From: Elusimicrobiota bacterium
GTDB taxonomy: Bacteria > Elusimicrobiota > Elusimicrobia > UBA1565 > UBA9628
Length of the DNA stretch: 64,000 nt
Reading direction: 5' to 3'
Assembly: GCA_016191335.1 (NCBI GenBank)
Contig: JACPOW010000035.1
Location: 1-64,000 of the forward strand
The notes beneath the pieces are model-generated. The model had not been told where the DNA came from. It searched no databases and saw only the letters and a program-made list of their open reading frames with translations. Positions 1 through 7,414 of this stretch are shown piece after piece. Made by a program: the position numbers and the translations under genes. Every line of letters starts with the position of its first letter. The first letter of the stretch is position 1.

Positions 1-58
1 CTCGCCGCTCGGAAACCCAGACCGGTTCTTGGCGCCCAATTCTACCGCTTAACCTTCA

Positions 59-96
59 GGTTTTCGCGAAGCGAAAACCCTGGCGCCGAAGGCGCC
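59..96. repeat. Two tandem GAA-loop hairpins
   Basis: Two perfect inverted repeats lie in tandem. The first pairs GGTTTTCGC (59-67) with GCGAAAACC (71-79) around a GAA loop. The second pairs GGCGCC (82-87) with GGCGCC (91-96), again around GAA. They lie beyond the 3' end of the minus-strand esterase gene, with about 50 bases between. Neither is followed by a clear T-run on either strand, so a REP-like structured repeat fits better than a classic intrinsic terminator. Confidence 0.5.
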
Positions 97-147
97 ATGC
101 CGTTCAATTGCCGAGGTTCAAAACCCCATGAACTGGGAGCTCCGGGC

Positions 148-1155
148 TCAGCCGATGCGCCGGGCGCGGGAGGCGAGCAGGGGCAGGGACTTGTCGAGGC
201 GGTCGTTCATGTCGAAGTGGCCGAACGAGTGCTCCTCGTGCGTGTGGCGGACCTTCAGGGCCTTGAGCGCGTCGGACAGGCGGCGCGCGCCGAGATGGAG
301 GTTGAACTCGTCCTTGACGCCCGCGTCGAACCACAGCGTCTTCAGGCGGCGCAAGGTGCCGACGTGCTTGGCCGCCGCGTGCACCGGGTCGAGGGCCTGC
401 CAGCGCTTCCACACCGCCGGGACCAGCTCCCCCGTACGGGGGTCGCAGGGCAGGTCGAACCCGAGCGGGGACTTCTCGTTGGGCGAGTAGCAGGCCGCCA
501 TCGCCATCAGGTTGATCGCGCCGTGGTCGAAGCCGTCCTTGGTCCGGGAGGCCAGGAACTCCTCGACGAAGCGCTTGGGCGAGCCGCCGCGGCCGCCGAG
601 CGCCGACACGAACTTGTACATGTCGGTCCCGTAGGCGGCCGAAAATCCCATGTCGCCGCTGTGGCTGACGCAGTGGCCGAAGACCTCGGGGTGGCGCATC
701 GCCAGGGTCAGCGCGCCGAAGCCGCCGGAGGACTTGCCGATGATCGCGCGGCCCTCGGGATGGCGCACCGTGGAGTGCTTGCCGTCGATGTAGCCGACGA
801 CCTCGTACACCGTGAAGTCGGCGTAGCGCCCGGTCGCCGTCGAGTTCAGGTACTGCGAGCCGCCGTAGGCCGTGAAGCCGTCAACGATGACGATGATCGC
901 CTCGCGCGCCTTGCCCTCCTCGATGAGGCGGTCGAAGCGCTCGGCGATGTTCTCCTTCCACGGGTTGAAGTTGATGGCCCCGCGGGCGGTGCCGGTGAAG
1001 CCGGGCAGGTAATACAGGACGGGGTAGCGGCGGCCGCGGACGGTCCCGTAGGTCGGCGGCAGGTAGATGGGGATCTCGCGGCGGCGCGGGTCGCCGAGCG
1101 GGTTGTCCTTGAGCACGATGCTCGAGATGGTCTCGATCTGGACGCGGCCTTTCAT
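148..1155 (-). CDS. Esterase D/feruloyl esterase-like alpha/beta hydrolase
   Basis: A 335-residue protein of the putative esterase family (PF00756 type: enterochelin esterase, S-formylglutathione hydrolase, antigen 85). The nucleophile elbow is visible as GKSSGG in IIGKSSGGFGALTLAM, and the N-terminal YPVLYYLPGF segment is typical. A conserved-looking HSFGHFDM near the C-terminus probably carries the catalytic His. There is no signal peptide, so it is likely cytoplasmic. The ATG at 1155 is chosen because it overlaps the murQ stop by four bases (ATGA), which implies translational coupling; the frame stays open upstream but there it is only the shadow of murQ. The substrate cannot be told from sequence; coupling to murQ leaves a role in cell-wall-derived esters possible but unproven. 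Confidence 0.85.
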   Translation of the reverse strand: MKGRVQIETISSIVLKDNPLGDPRRREIPIYLPPTYGTVRGRRYPVLYYLPGFTGTARGAINFNPWKENIAERFDRLIEEGKAREAIIVIVDGFTAYGGSQYLNSTATGRYADFTVYEVVGYIDGKHSTVRHPEGRAIIGKSSGGFGALTLAMRHPEVFGHCVSHSGDMGFSAAYGTDMYKFVSALGGRGGSPKRFVEEFLASRTKDGFDHGAINLMAMAACYSPNEKSPLGFDLPCDPRTGELVPAVWKRWQALDPVHAAAKHVGTLRRLKTLWFDAGVKDEFNLHLGARRLSDALKALKVRHTHEEHSFGHFDMNDRLDKSLPLLASRARRIG

Positions 1156-2060
1156 AGGGATCCTCCGAGGGCGCGGCGCAGGGCCCCGCCCGAGCCCTCG
1201 AGGAGCTCGCGGGCGCCGGCGGCGGTCAGCCTCTTGCGCGCCATCACGACGGCGGTCTTCACGCTCCCGCCCGAGGCGCGGAACAGCGCGCGGGCGCGGG
1301 CGGGCGTCACGCGGCCGAGGTCGGCGACGATGCGCTCGCCGCGCAGGCGCAGCTTGCGCGAGGTCGGCTTGAGGTCCACCATCCAGTGGTCGTACACCTT
1401 GCCGATCTTGATCATGGCGCCCGTGGTCAGCGCGTTGAGGACGAGCTTCGCCGCGGTGCCGGCCTTCAGGCGCGTCGAGCCGGTGACGACCTCCGGGCCG
1501 ACGAGCGGCGCGATCACGATGTCGGCGTGGCGGCCCTTCGGGCGGCCGTTCGAGGTCACCAGGAGGGTGACGGCCCCCCGCTTCTTCGCCTCGGCCAGCG
1601 CCGCGTGGACGAACGGCGTCACGCCGCTGGCGGCGACGCCGATCACCGCGTCGCCGGGGCGGACCGTCGCGGCGGCCTTCCGCCCGAGCGCCGGCTCGTC
1701 CTCGGCGCCTTCCTTGGCGCGGAACACCGAGCGCTTGCCGCCGGCGATGACCGCGCGGATCTGGCGCGGCGTCGTGTTGAAGGTGGGCGGGCATTCGGCC
1801 GCCTCGAGCACGGCCAGGCGCCCGCTCGTCCCGGCGCCCAGCAGCAGCACCGAGCCGCCGGAGGCGAGGGTCTTCGCCAGCGCGTCGACGCCCTGGGCGA
1901 GCTCGTGGGCGACGCGCGCGACGGCGAGCGGGACGAGGCGGTCCTCGGCGACGATGAGCCGGACGATCTCGGAGGAACGCTTGGTGTCGATGTTCCGCGT
2001 GCGCGGGTTGGCCTGCTCCGTCGGCAGGCGCGCGTAGGCCCGGGCGGAGAGGAGGGCCAC
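1152..2060 (-). CDS. murQ: N-acetylmuramic acid 6-phosphate etherase MurQ
   Basis: MurQ cleaves the lactyl ether of MurNAc-6-phosphate to give GlcNAc-6-phosphate and D-lactate in peptidoglycan recycling. The 302-residue length is normal for the family. The hallmark LGAGTSGRLAVLEAAECPP lies near residue 75 in the SIS sugar-isomerase-like domain, preceded by TRNIDTKRSSEIV, the usual MurQ start region. VTSNGRPKG and GSTRLKAGTAAKLVLN are further family motifs. The start is a GTG one base after the stop of the upstream hydrolase gene, so it belongs to the ndk-hydrolase-murQ-esterase operon. No anhydro-MurNAc kinase or MurNAc phosphotransferase lies next to it, so the source of its substrate is not shown here. 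Confidence 0.93.
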   Translation of the reverse strand: MALLSARAYARLPTEQANPRTRNIDTKRSSEIVRLIVAEDRLVPLAVARVAHELAQGVDALAKTLASGGSVLLLGAGTSGRLAVLEAAECPPTFNTTPRQIRAVIAGGKRSVFRAKEGAEDEPALGRKAAATVRPGDAVIGVAASGVTPFVHAALAEAKKRGAVTLLVTSNGRPKGRHADIVIAPLVGPEVVTGSTRLKAGTAAKLVLNALTTGAMIKIGKVYDHWMVDLKPTSRKLRLRGERIVADLGRVTPARARALFRASGGSVKTAVVMARKRLTAAGARELLEGSGGALRRALGGSL

Positions 2061-2061
2061 G

Positions 2062-2976
2062 CTAATCGTCGCTGTCGTCGGCCGGCTGAACGGCCGGCGG
2101 CGGCGTGCCGGTGTCGTCGATCAAGGTCTTGCCGTCCATCGGGTCGCCGTTGAGCAGGGTCCCGGTGGAAGCCGCGGTCGCCTCCGGGGCGATCGGGTTG
2201 CCGAGCCAGTCGATGACCCGGCCGACCAAGGCGCGCTGGGCCTTGAACATGCGCGTGCCCCGCTCCTGCGGGACCGAGATCAAGGTCGCGTGGCGCTCGC
2301 CGACGGCGGCCTTGGCGAACGCGTGCAGGATCGGGACCTCCTTCGAGGAGCGCTTGTCCGCCTCGGAGTAGACCATGAGCACCGGGGTCGGGATCGCGCG
2401 CTTCAAAGCACGCAGGGCGTTGGGAGTCAGCACCTCCTGCCAGCGCATGCCGGGGGAGAGCATCACGACGAGCGGCACCTTCTGATGCGTCGCCGCGTAG
2501 CGGATGGCGATGCTGCCGCCGACCTCGGAGCCGATGAGCCCGATCGAGTCCTCGGGGACGCCCTGGCCCGCGAGCCAGGCGACGGCCGCCTCGGCGTCGC
2601 GGGACATGTCCGCGAAGTCGTTGGCGGTCGGCGTCGCGCGCAGCTTCTTCCAGGTCAGCTCCTCGCCGGAGGGGCTGACCCGGCTCTCGCCGTGCCCGCG
2701 CAGGTCGACGGCCATCACGCCGTAGCCCGCCCGCGTGAGCGGGAACGCCAGGCGCTTCCAGTCCTCCTTGCGCTGTCCGGTGCCGTGCAGCAGGAGCAAG
2801 GTCATCTTGCCGGGCACCGACGGGGCGAACATCGCCTTGAGCGCCCAGCCGTCGACGGTCTTCAGCTCGACGGCCTCTCCCGGCAGGGAAGGGCCGGCGG
2901 GCTTCGCCGGCTTGGGAGCCGGCGCGGCCCCCGCGGACAGCGCGAGCGCGGCGACGAGAAGGACCGCGGACCTCAT
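2062..2976 (-). CDS. Exported alpha/beta hydrolase, nucleophile Ser apparently replaced by Glu
   Basis: A 304-residue protein with an N-terminal signal peptide (MRSAVLLVAALALSAGAAPA) and a Pro/Lys-rich linker, followed by an alpha/beta-hydrolase fold: LLLLHGTGQRKEDW gives the oxyanion strand and VDLRGHGES the next loop. The nucleophile elbow reads IGLIGSEVGGSIA. Aligned on the usual GxSxGG elbow, the nucleophile position is Glu, with Ser one residue early; I checked the codons (GGC TCC GAG GTC GGC GGC). It is therefore either catalytically altered or a pseudoenzyme. The C-terminal tail is acidic and Pro-rich. It lies four bases downstream of ndk and directly before murQ, in one minus-strand operon. 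Periplasmic location is inferred from the signal peptide. Confidence 0.8.
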   Translation of the reverse strand: MRSAVLLVAALALSAGAAPAPKPAKPAGPSLPGEAVELKTVDGWALKAMFAPSVPGKMTLLLLHGTGQRKEDWKRLAFPLTRAGYGVMAVDLRGHGESRVSPSGEELTWKKLRATPTANDFADMSRDAEAAVAWLAGQGVPEDSIGLIGSEVGGSIAIRYAATHQKVPLVVMLSPGMRWQEVLTPNALRALKRAIPTPVLMVYSEADKRSSKEVPILHAFAKAAVGERHATLISVPQERGTRMFKAQRALVGRVIDWLGNPIAPEATAASTGTLLNGDPMDGKTLIDDTGTPPPAVQPADDSDD

Positions 2977-2980
2977 GGCC

Positions 2981-3439
2981 TTAGGGAACGAGCTCTTCCT
3001 TCTTGAACCACAGCGCGACCTCGCGGGCCGCGTCCGACGGGTCCGAGGAGGCGTGGATCACGTTCTCGAACTGCTTGGTGACGGAGTTCATGCGGCCGAA
3101 GGAGCCGCGGATGGTCCCGGGAGCGGCCTGCTCCGGGTTCGTGGCGCCGGCGACGGCGCGGACGGCCTTGATCGCGTTCTCGCCGCGGTAGACGAGGGCG
3201 AGGATGCGGCTGTCGGAGATCCCGTGATAGCCGCCGCGGATGTACTTGATCAGGTCCTCGAAGAACGGCTTGTCCTTGAGGCCGACATAGTGCTCGCGGG
3301 CGATCTTGTCGGTGACGCAGAGCATTTTCGCGCCGACCATCTCGAGGCCGGTGGCGTCGAGGCGGTCGATGGTGAGGCCGGTCAGCTTGCGGAAGGCGCC
3401 GTCCGGCTTGATGAGGATGAGCGTCTGTTCAATAGCCAT
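2981..3439 (-). CDS. ndk: Nucleoside diphosphate kinase
   Basis: Transfers the gamma phosphate of ATP to nucleoside diphosphates through a phosphohistidine. The 152 residues match the family. TLILIKPDGAFRK at the N-terminus, GATNPEQAAPGTIRG and the active-site segment NVIHASD (catalytic His) are all present. The ATG lies 6 nt downstream of a TAGAAT -10 hexamer with no Shine-Dalgarno, so the mRNA may be leaderless. It probably leads the operon ndk-hydrolase-murQ-esterase. Confidence 0.96.
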   Translation of the reverse strand: MAIEQTLILIKPDGAFRKLTGLTIDRLDATGLEMVGAKMLCVTDKIAREHYVGLKDKPFFEDLIKYIRGGYHGISDSRILALVYRGENAIKAVRAVAGATNPEQAAPGTIRGSFGRMNSVTKQFENVIHASSDPSDAAREVALWFKKEELVP

Positions 3440-3445
3440 GCGGCG

Positions 3446-3451
3446 ATTCTA
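3446..3451 (-). promoter_or_regulatory. -10 box of ndk, leaderless type
   Basis: The minus strand reads TAGAAT, then six bases, then the ndk ATG. This spacing puts the predicted transcription start on the start codon. It lies in the 24-base gap after cbiX, so ndk can be transcribed separately. Confidence 0.5.
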
Positions 3452-3463
3452 GCGAATATGTCC

Positions 3464-3979
3464 TTAAGAAGGAAGGGCGCGGGACAGCTGTCCGACGAGG
3501 AAGTCGGCCAGGTAGTCGGCGTCGAAGGGCCAGGCGTACTCGATGACGACGCCGGGGTGCTTCCTGCGCGCCTCGGCGACGATCCCCGGGATCTCGCACT
3601 CGGCGTGGAGGCCTCCCCGGGTGTACATCGTCGAGATCAGGCTGACGCGGGTGAAGCCTTCCGCGACCAAAGACTCGATGGCGTCCTCGACGGACGGCGC
3701 GCAGAACTCGTTGTAGGCGGCGACCAGCTTGCGCCCGCCGAGCTTGGGAGCCAGGGCGGCGGCGATCTCCTCGACGCCGAGCTTGTAGGCGTCGTTGTCG
3801 GGCGTGCGCGGCCACCCCCGGACCTGCCGGTCGAGCTCGGCCTCGCGGGGGCTCATCCTGGCCTCGCGGCGGGCCAGGCGCTCCGACTCGAGCCGCTTGA
3901 GCTCCGCGACCAGCGGGCGCGGCGTGTCCCGCGCCGCCCCGCCGTGGCCGATCAGCACGACCGCTTCTTTGTTTGCCAT
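3464..3979 (-). CDS. CbiX/sirohydrochlorin chelatase-like protein
   Basis: A 171-residue single-domain protein of the CbiX/SirB type II chelatase superfamily. VVLIGHGGAARDTPRPLVAE at the N-terminus has the family HG motif, whose His would bind metal or assist insertion. The central AYNEFCAPSVEDAIESL and VSLISTMYTRGGLHAECEIP also match, the latter holding the second His. The middle carries an Arg/Glu-rich insertion at about residues 30-60. No other tetrapyrrole genes are nearby, so metal and substrate are uncertain (sirohydrochlorin with cobalt, nickel or iron). The ATG lies 6 nt after a perfect TATAAT, and the gene diverges from the TPR gene at 4003. Confidence 0.78.
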   Translation of the reverse strand: MANKEAVVLIGHGGAARDTPRPLVAELKRLESERLARREARMSPREAELDRQVRGWPRTPDNDAYKLGVEEIAAALAPKLGGRKLVAAYNEFCAPSVEDAIESLVAEGFTRVSLISTMYTRGGLHAECEIPGIVAEARRKHPGVVIEYAWPFDADYLADFLVGQLSRALPS

Positions 3980-3985
3980 GAACGG

Positions 3986-3995
3986 ATTATATATC
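3986..3995. promoter_or_regulatory. Overlapping divergent -10 boxes of cbiX and the TPR gene
   Basis: On the minus strand TATAAT (3986-3991) precedes the cbiX ATG by 6 nt. On the plus strand TATATC (3990-3995) precedes the TPR gene ATG at 4003 by 7 nt. Only 23 bases separate the two start codons, so the two promoters overlap and both mRNAs would be leaderless. Confidence 0.5.
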
Positions 3996-4002
3996 GTTGA
4001 CC

Positions 4003-5136
4003 ATGCGCTCCTGGCTCCTGATCGCCGCCCTCGCCGCGCCGGCCGCGGCCGCCCCTCCCGAGATGGAACGGGAGCTGGCGGGCGTCGTGGACCTGTTCTA
4101 CGACATGGATTTCGACAAGGCCCGGGCCGCCTCCGACGCGCTGGCCGCCCGCCACCCCAGCCACCCCGCCGGCGCCTTCTACCGCGGCGTCTCCACCTAC
4201 CAGCGCTGGATCGCGGAGGGCATGCGCTCGACCGACACCTACCGGGCCTTCGAGCTCGACAGCGAGGCCGCCGAGGCGGCGGCCAAGGCCATGATGGCCT
4301 CGCACCCCGCCGAGGCGCATTACTATCTGGGGGCCACCCTCGGCTTCCGCGCGCGCGCGAACGTGGCGCGGCGGAACTTCCTCCGCGCCCTGCCCGACGG
4401 CTCCGCCGCGGTCAAGCACCTGAAGAAGGCCCTCGCCCTGGACCCCACGCTCTCCGACGCGCGGCTCGGCATGGGCATGTTCCACTATTTCGCCGCGCGC
4501 ATGCCCTCCGGCGCCAAGCCGTTCGCGTACCTGCTCATCGGCGAGGGCGCCGACCGCAAGCTCGGCCTCTCCGAGCTCTGGAGCGTCGCCGAGACGACCG
4601 GGATCGCCCGCATGGAGGCCCGCTCCGTGCTCGCCGTCATCCTCTCGAAGGACGAGGAGGCCGACTGGGAGGGCGCCGACAGGCTCCTCGCCGAATTGAC
4701 GGCGCGCTACCCCCACAACCCGATCTACCGCCTGCGGCGCGCCTACGTCGCGGAGCGGCGCGGCCGCTTCGACGAGGCGGTCGCCCTCGCCGACCCCGAC
4801 GGCAAGTGGATCGGGACCTTGCACCCGTCGGTGCGCACGCCCGCGCGCGCCTGGGCGCTGTACCGCGCGTCCGAGAGCCGCCTGCTCCAGGGCCGCCCCG
4901 AGGAGACCGAACGCTGGCTCGCCGCGCTGGACCGCCTCCCCCATCCCCGGGGCATGAAGGACTGGGTGCTCCTGCGCCGCGCGAACCTGCTCGACGCCCA
5001 CGGGAAGAGCGAGGAGGCCGACGCGCTCTACGGCCGGATCAAGGACAAGACCGCTTCCGCCCTCGCCAAGCGCTTCCGCGCCGAACGCTACCCGGCCGGC
5101 CCCAAGGACACCGCCCCCTTCTTCACCGGCTACTGA
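4003..5136 (+). CDS. Exported TPR-repeat protein
   Basis: A 377-residue protein with a short signal peptide (MRSWLLIAALAAPAAAA) followed by helical repeats of TPR type: paired segments such as AVKHLKKALALDPTLSDARLG and GRFDEAVALADPD alternate through the whole length. No catalytic motif is visible. I use the ATG at 4003 rather than the in-frame TTG six bases earlier, because the ATG begins a good signal peptide and sits 7 nt after TATATC. It probably acts as a periplasmic or envelope scaffold; partners are unknown. A Y1-transposase element begins 7 bases after its stop. Confidence 0.75.
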   Translation: MRSWLLIAALAAPAAAAPPEMERELAGVVDLFYDMDFDKARAASDALAARHPSHPAGAFYRGVSTYQRWIAEGMRSTDTYRAFELDSEAAEAAAKAMMASHPAEAHYYLGATLGFRARANVARRNFLRALPDGSAAVKHLKKALALDPTLSDARLGMGMFHYFAARMPSGAKPFAYLLIGEGADRKLGLSELWSVAETTGIARMEARSVLAVILSKDEEADWEGADRLLAELTARYPHNPIYRLRRAYVAERRGRFDEAVALADPDGKWIGTLHPSVRTPARAWALYRASESRLLQGRPEETERWLAALDRLPHPRGMKDWVLLRRANLLDAHGKSEEADALYGRIKDKTASALAKRFRAERYPAGPKDTAPFFTGY

Positions 5137-5143
5137 TAATATT

Positions 5144-5978
5144 GGTGTCAGGCCGTGCAGTATGTGCAGTATTCAGCGGACATACCGGCTGACAGAGCTT
5201 CGGTCGACATGGAGCCATAACGCAATGGCGGTCAGACTATGCCCTTGTCCGACGGCTTCACGCGCGAGCGCGCGCTTCGCCGCGACATTCCGCCTACGCC
5301 GGCTTTCCGAACGCAGCTCTTCCAAAGTAATCCCCATATGAGCGGCGGTTCCGGCCCCGAGTTCCGTCATGTCTTGTCGTTCGGTGGGTTCCGACCTTGT
5401 CAGTCCGAATAGGATTTCCCCCTTAGGCCACGGATCGAATTCCGATAGATCGCCCTCAGAATTTCCAGAGGGCTGAGAAGAAGAGCTCGACCAAGGCCAA
5501 TCTTGCGGTCTCTGGACCAGACCCGCACGCGCCGGATTCATATGGATATATCGGACTAATCCGAACAGGTATACGTCGTCCATACAAAGAATAGCCTTGT
5601 ACCGAGCCTCAAAGAGGTGCCCCGTGCGGTTGTACCTCCGGTTGAAGGACGACGCATAGCCCGTGAGGAACCGCTGCATGATCACCGCCAACGGGATATG
5701 CCCCACTCGGAAGGCGATGTGGAAGTGGTTGCCCATCAGGCAATACGCGATGATCTCGCCAGACGAATCGTCTGAGATCTTCCTCAGATCGTCCAGGAAT
5801 TTCGTCCGGTCGCGATCATCGAGGAAGATGGCGCGTCCATCGACGCCGCGCGCCATGACATGATAAATCGCGCCTGGAAAATGAGTTCTTGTTCGTCTTC
5901 CCACACCAATCATACGATTGGAGGGGCAGAAAAGTTGCATGGCCCTGGAATACTGCACATACTGCAAGGCCTGACACC
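5144..5978 (-). mobile_element. REP-associated Y1 transposase element 1
   Basis: An 835-bp element bounded by 31-bp terminal inverted repeats (5144-5174 and 5948-5978) that differ at one base. The outer end begins GGTGTCAGGCC, closely matching the second element at 10847-11670 (GGTGCCAGGCC). Inside is a single tyrosine (Y1/HUH) transposase gene on the minus strand whose stop codon overlaps the inner edge of one repeat. No target-site duplication is obvious, as expected of HUH single-strand transposases. It separates the TPR gene from the exported-protein gene at 5993. Confidence 0.85.
5173..5913 (-). CDS. REP-associated tyrosine transposase (Y1_Tnp family)
   Basis: An HUH single-strand endonuclease of the TnpA_REP (RAYT) type. 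YHVMARGVDGRAIF, CLMGNHFHIAF (the HxH metal site) and NRTGHLFEARYKAIL are diagnostic, as are YIHMNPARAGLV and the PQDWPWSS segment. A C-terminal helix-turn-helix-like part (LTAIALWLHVDRSSVSRYV) probably reads the terminal hairpins. I start at the ATG at 5913 because this gives the same N-terminus (MIGVGRR) as the paralogue at 10840-11610 (MIGMGRP); the frame is open to 5967. It appears intact. About half the residues are shared with the second copy. Confidence 0.9.
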   Translation of the reverse strand: MIGVGRRTRTHFPGAIYHVMARGVDGRAIFLDDRDRTKFLDDLRKISDDSSGEIIAYCLMGNHFHIAFRVGHIPLAVIMQRFLTGYASSFNRRYNRTGHLFEARYKAILCMDDVYLFGLVRYIHMNPARAGLVQRPQDWPWSSSSSQPSGNSEGDLSEFDPWPKGEILFGLTRSEPTERQDMTELGAGTAAHMGITLEELRSESRRRRNVAAKRALAREAVGQGHSLTAIALWLHVDRSSVSRYVR

Positions 5979-5992
5979 TTTTCTTTGTGTGT

Positions 5993-6505
5993 TTAGCGCA
6001 GGGGGCAGGCGCTGTAGGCGACGTCCTTCTTGAGGAAGGGCGCCAGGTCGCGGCAGTCCACGCTGTGCGCGGTCTTGAAGGTGGTGAGCGCGCCGTCCTT
6101 CAGCGAGCAGCGCTCCACCGCCGCGCAGATGTCGCAGTCCTCGTGATAGAAGAACGCGTCCGTGGTGGTCAGGAGGACGAGGGACATGCCGTCCCGCGTG
6201 AAGCCCTTGACCAGGCCGCCCTTGAAGTCGCGAACGCTCGCGCCGAAGGCCTTCTTGAGCGAGGCCTCGCAGCGGGGAAGGGCCGCGTAGGCGGCGTCGA
6301 TCTGCGCGGGAGAGCAGGAGGGCGCGGTCGCCTCGAGCTTCCGCTCCCGGGAGCGCTTCGCCTGGGCGGCCACGACCTTCGCCGACGACTCGTTGATGGC
6401 GTCGATGGCCGCGCTGAAGGCGTCCTCCGACGAGTTGGCGGCGGCGACGGAGGAGAGCAGAGCGAGGAGGACGGCGGCGGCGAGAGGGGTTTTGACGCGG
6501 TTCAT
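5993..6505 (-). CDS. Small exported protein of unknown function
   Basis: A 170-residue protein with a clear signal peptide (MNRVKTPLAAAVLLALLSSVAAA) and no recognised family. The mature part is Cys-rich for this window: CSPAQIDAAYAALPRC, HEDCDICAAVERC and DCRDLAPF suggest disulfides or a metal site, in keeping with a periplasmic location. The start is placed at 6505, not at the upstream end of the open frame, because this ATG begins the signal peptide and lies 6 nt after a perfect TATAAT. It diverges from the response-regulator operon. Confidence 0.65.
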   Translation of the reverse strand: MNRVKTPLAAAVLLALLSSVAAANSSEDAFSAAIDAINESSAKVVAAQAKRSRERKLEATAPSCSPAQIDAAYAALPRCEASLKKAFGASVRDFKGGLVKGFTRDGMSLVLLTTTDAFFYHEDCDICAAVERCSLKDGALTTFKTAHSVDCRDLAPFLKKDVAYSACPLR

Positions 6506-6511
6506 GAGGAC

Positions 6512-6517
6512 ATTATA
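6512..6517 (-). promoter_or_regulatory. -10 box of the gene at 5993-6505, leaderless type
   Basis: The minus strand reads TATAAT, six bases, then ATG. No Shine-Dalgarno is present. Confidence 0.5.
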
Positions 6518-6607
6518 CCGCGGCCCCCCGTCGGAGGATATCGGGCTTAAGGCCCACCCCCCTCGGCCGGGAGGCCTAGACGGGTATCCGGCGCGAGGGA
6601 TATTTAA

Positions 6608-6613
6608 TAGAAT
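6608..6613 (+). promoter_or_regulatory. -10 box of the response-regulator operon
   Basis: TAGAAT precedes the ATG at 6621 by 7 nt, so transcription should begin at or one base from the start codon of the first response regulator. Confidence 0.45.
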
Positions 6614-6620
6614 CGGGGCC

Positions 6621-7007
6621 ATGGCGCGGATACTGCTCGTCGACGACGAACGCGACGTCGTCACGCTCGTCAAATTCATGCTCGAGAAGGACGGGCACAC
6701 GGTCATCCCCGCCTACGACGGGGCCGAGGCGCTCGCCAAGGCCGGCCTCGAGCCCCGCGACGAGACCGCCGTCATCCCCGACCTGGTCATCCTCGACGTG
6801 ATGATGCCCGTGATGGACGGCTACACGGTCTGCGCCCGCCTGCAGGAGGACGCGCGCACGAAGGCCGTCCCCGTCATCGTGCTGACCGCCAAAGGGGCGG
6901 TGAAGGACCAGTTCAACCCGGACTGCCGCGTGACCGAGCACCTGGAGAAGCCTTTCGACCCGAAGATGCTGCGCGAGATCGTCGCGAAGCTGCTGGAGAA
7001 GCGCTGA
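6621..7007 (+). CDS. Single-domain response regulator (REC)
   Basis: A 128-residue stand-alone receiver domain. The acidic pair is in ILLVDDERD, the phospho-acceptor Asp in LVILDVMMPVMDGY, the Thr switch in VIVLTAKG and the Lys in LEKPFDPKMLREI. An insertion of about eight residues (EPRDETAVIP) precedes the phospho-acceptor strand, as in the next gene. There is no output domain, so it should act through protein contact. Its stop shares a base with the ATG of the second regulator (TGATG). Confidence 0.93.
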   Translation: MARILLVDDERDVVTLVKFMLEKDGHTVIPAYDGAEALAKAGLEPRDETAVIPDLVILDVMMPVMDGYTVCARLQEDARTKAVPVIVLTAKGAVKDQFNPDCRVTEHLEKPFDPKMLREIVAKLLEKR

Positions 7008-7414
7008 TGCCCGCCATACTCGTCGTGGACGACGAACCCGATATCGTCACCTTGCTGCGCTTCGCTCTCGAGAAGGAGGGCTACACCGTCGGGGAGGCCG
7101 GCAACGGCCAGATCGCGCTCGAGCGCCTCGGCATCGAGCCCGCCGACCACGCCCGCCCCCTGCCCGACCTCATCGTCCTCGACATCATGATGCCCGTGAT
7201 GGACGGCTACCAGCTCAACATGCGCCTGCAGACCGAGCCGCGCGCCAAGGACATCCCCATCCTCGTGCTGACCGCCAAGGGCCAGAAGATGCGCGACCTC
7301 TTCGAGATGGCGCCGAACGTGGCGGCCTACGTGCAGAAGCCTTTCGACCCCAAGATGCTGCGCGAGCTCATCGCCGGCATCCTCGCCTCACGCGGAGAAA
7401 AGAAGAATGTCTGA
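7007..7414 (+). CDS. Single-domain response regulator (REC), tandem paralogue
   Basis: A 135-residue stand-alone receiver, a tandem duplicate of the preceding gene. It shows ILVVDDEPD, the phospho-acceptor in LIVLDIMMPVMDGYQ, ILVLTAKGQ and VQKPFDPKMLRELI, with the same extra segment before the Asp strand. It overlaps its neighbours on both sides (1 base with the first regulator, 8 bases with lysS), so all three should be translated from one mRNA. No histidine kinase is in the window. Confidence 0.93.
   Translation: MPAILVVDDEPDIVTLLRFALEKEGYTVGEAGNGQIALERLGIEPADHARPLPDLIVLDIMMPVMDGYQLNMRLQTEPRAKDIPILVLTAKGQKMRDLFEMAPNVAAYVQKPFDPKMLRELIAGILASRGEKKNV

Noticed and set aside
97..2153. Long plus-strand frames opposite murQ and the esterase
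   Set aside because: Arg/Ala/Val-rich translations without motifs; the minus strand encodes recognisable enzymes.
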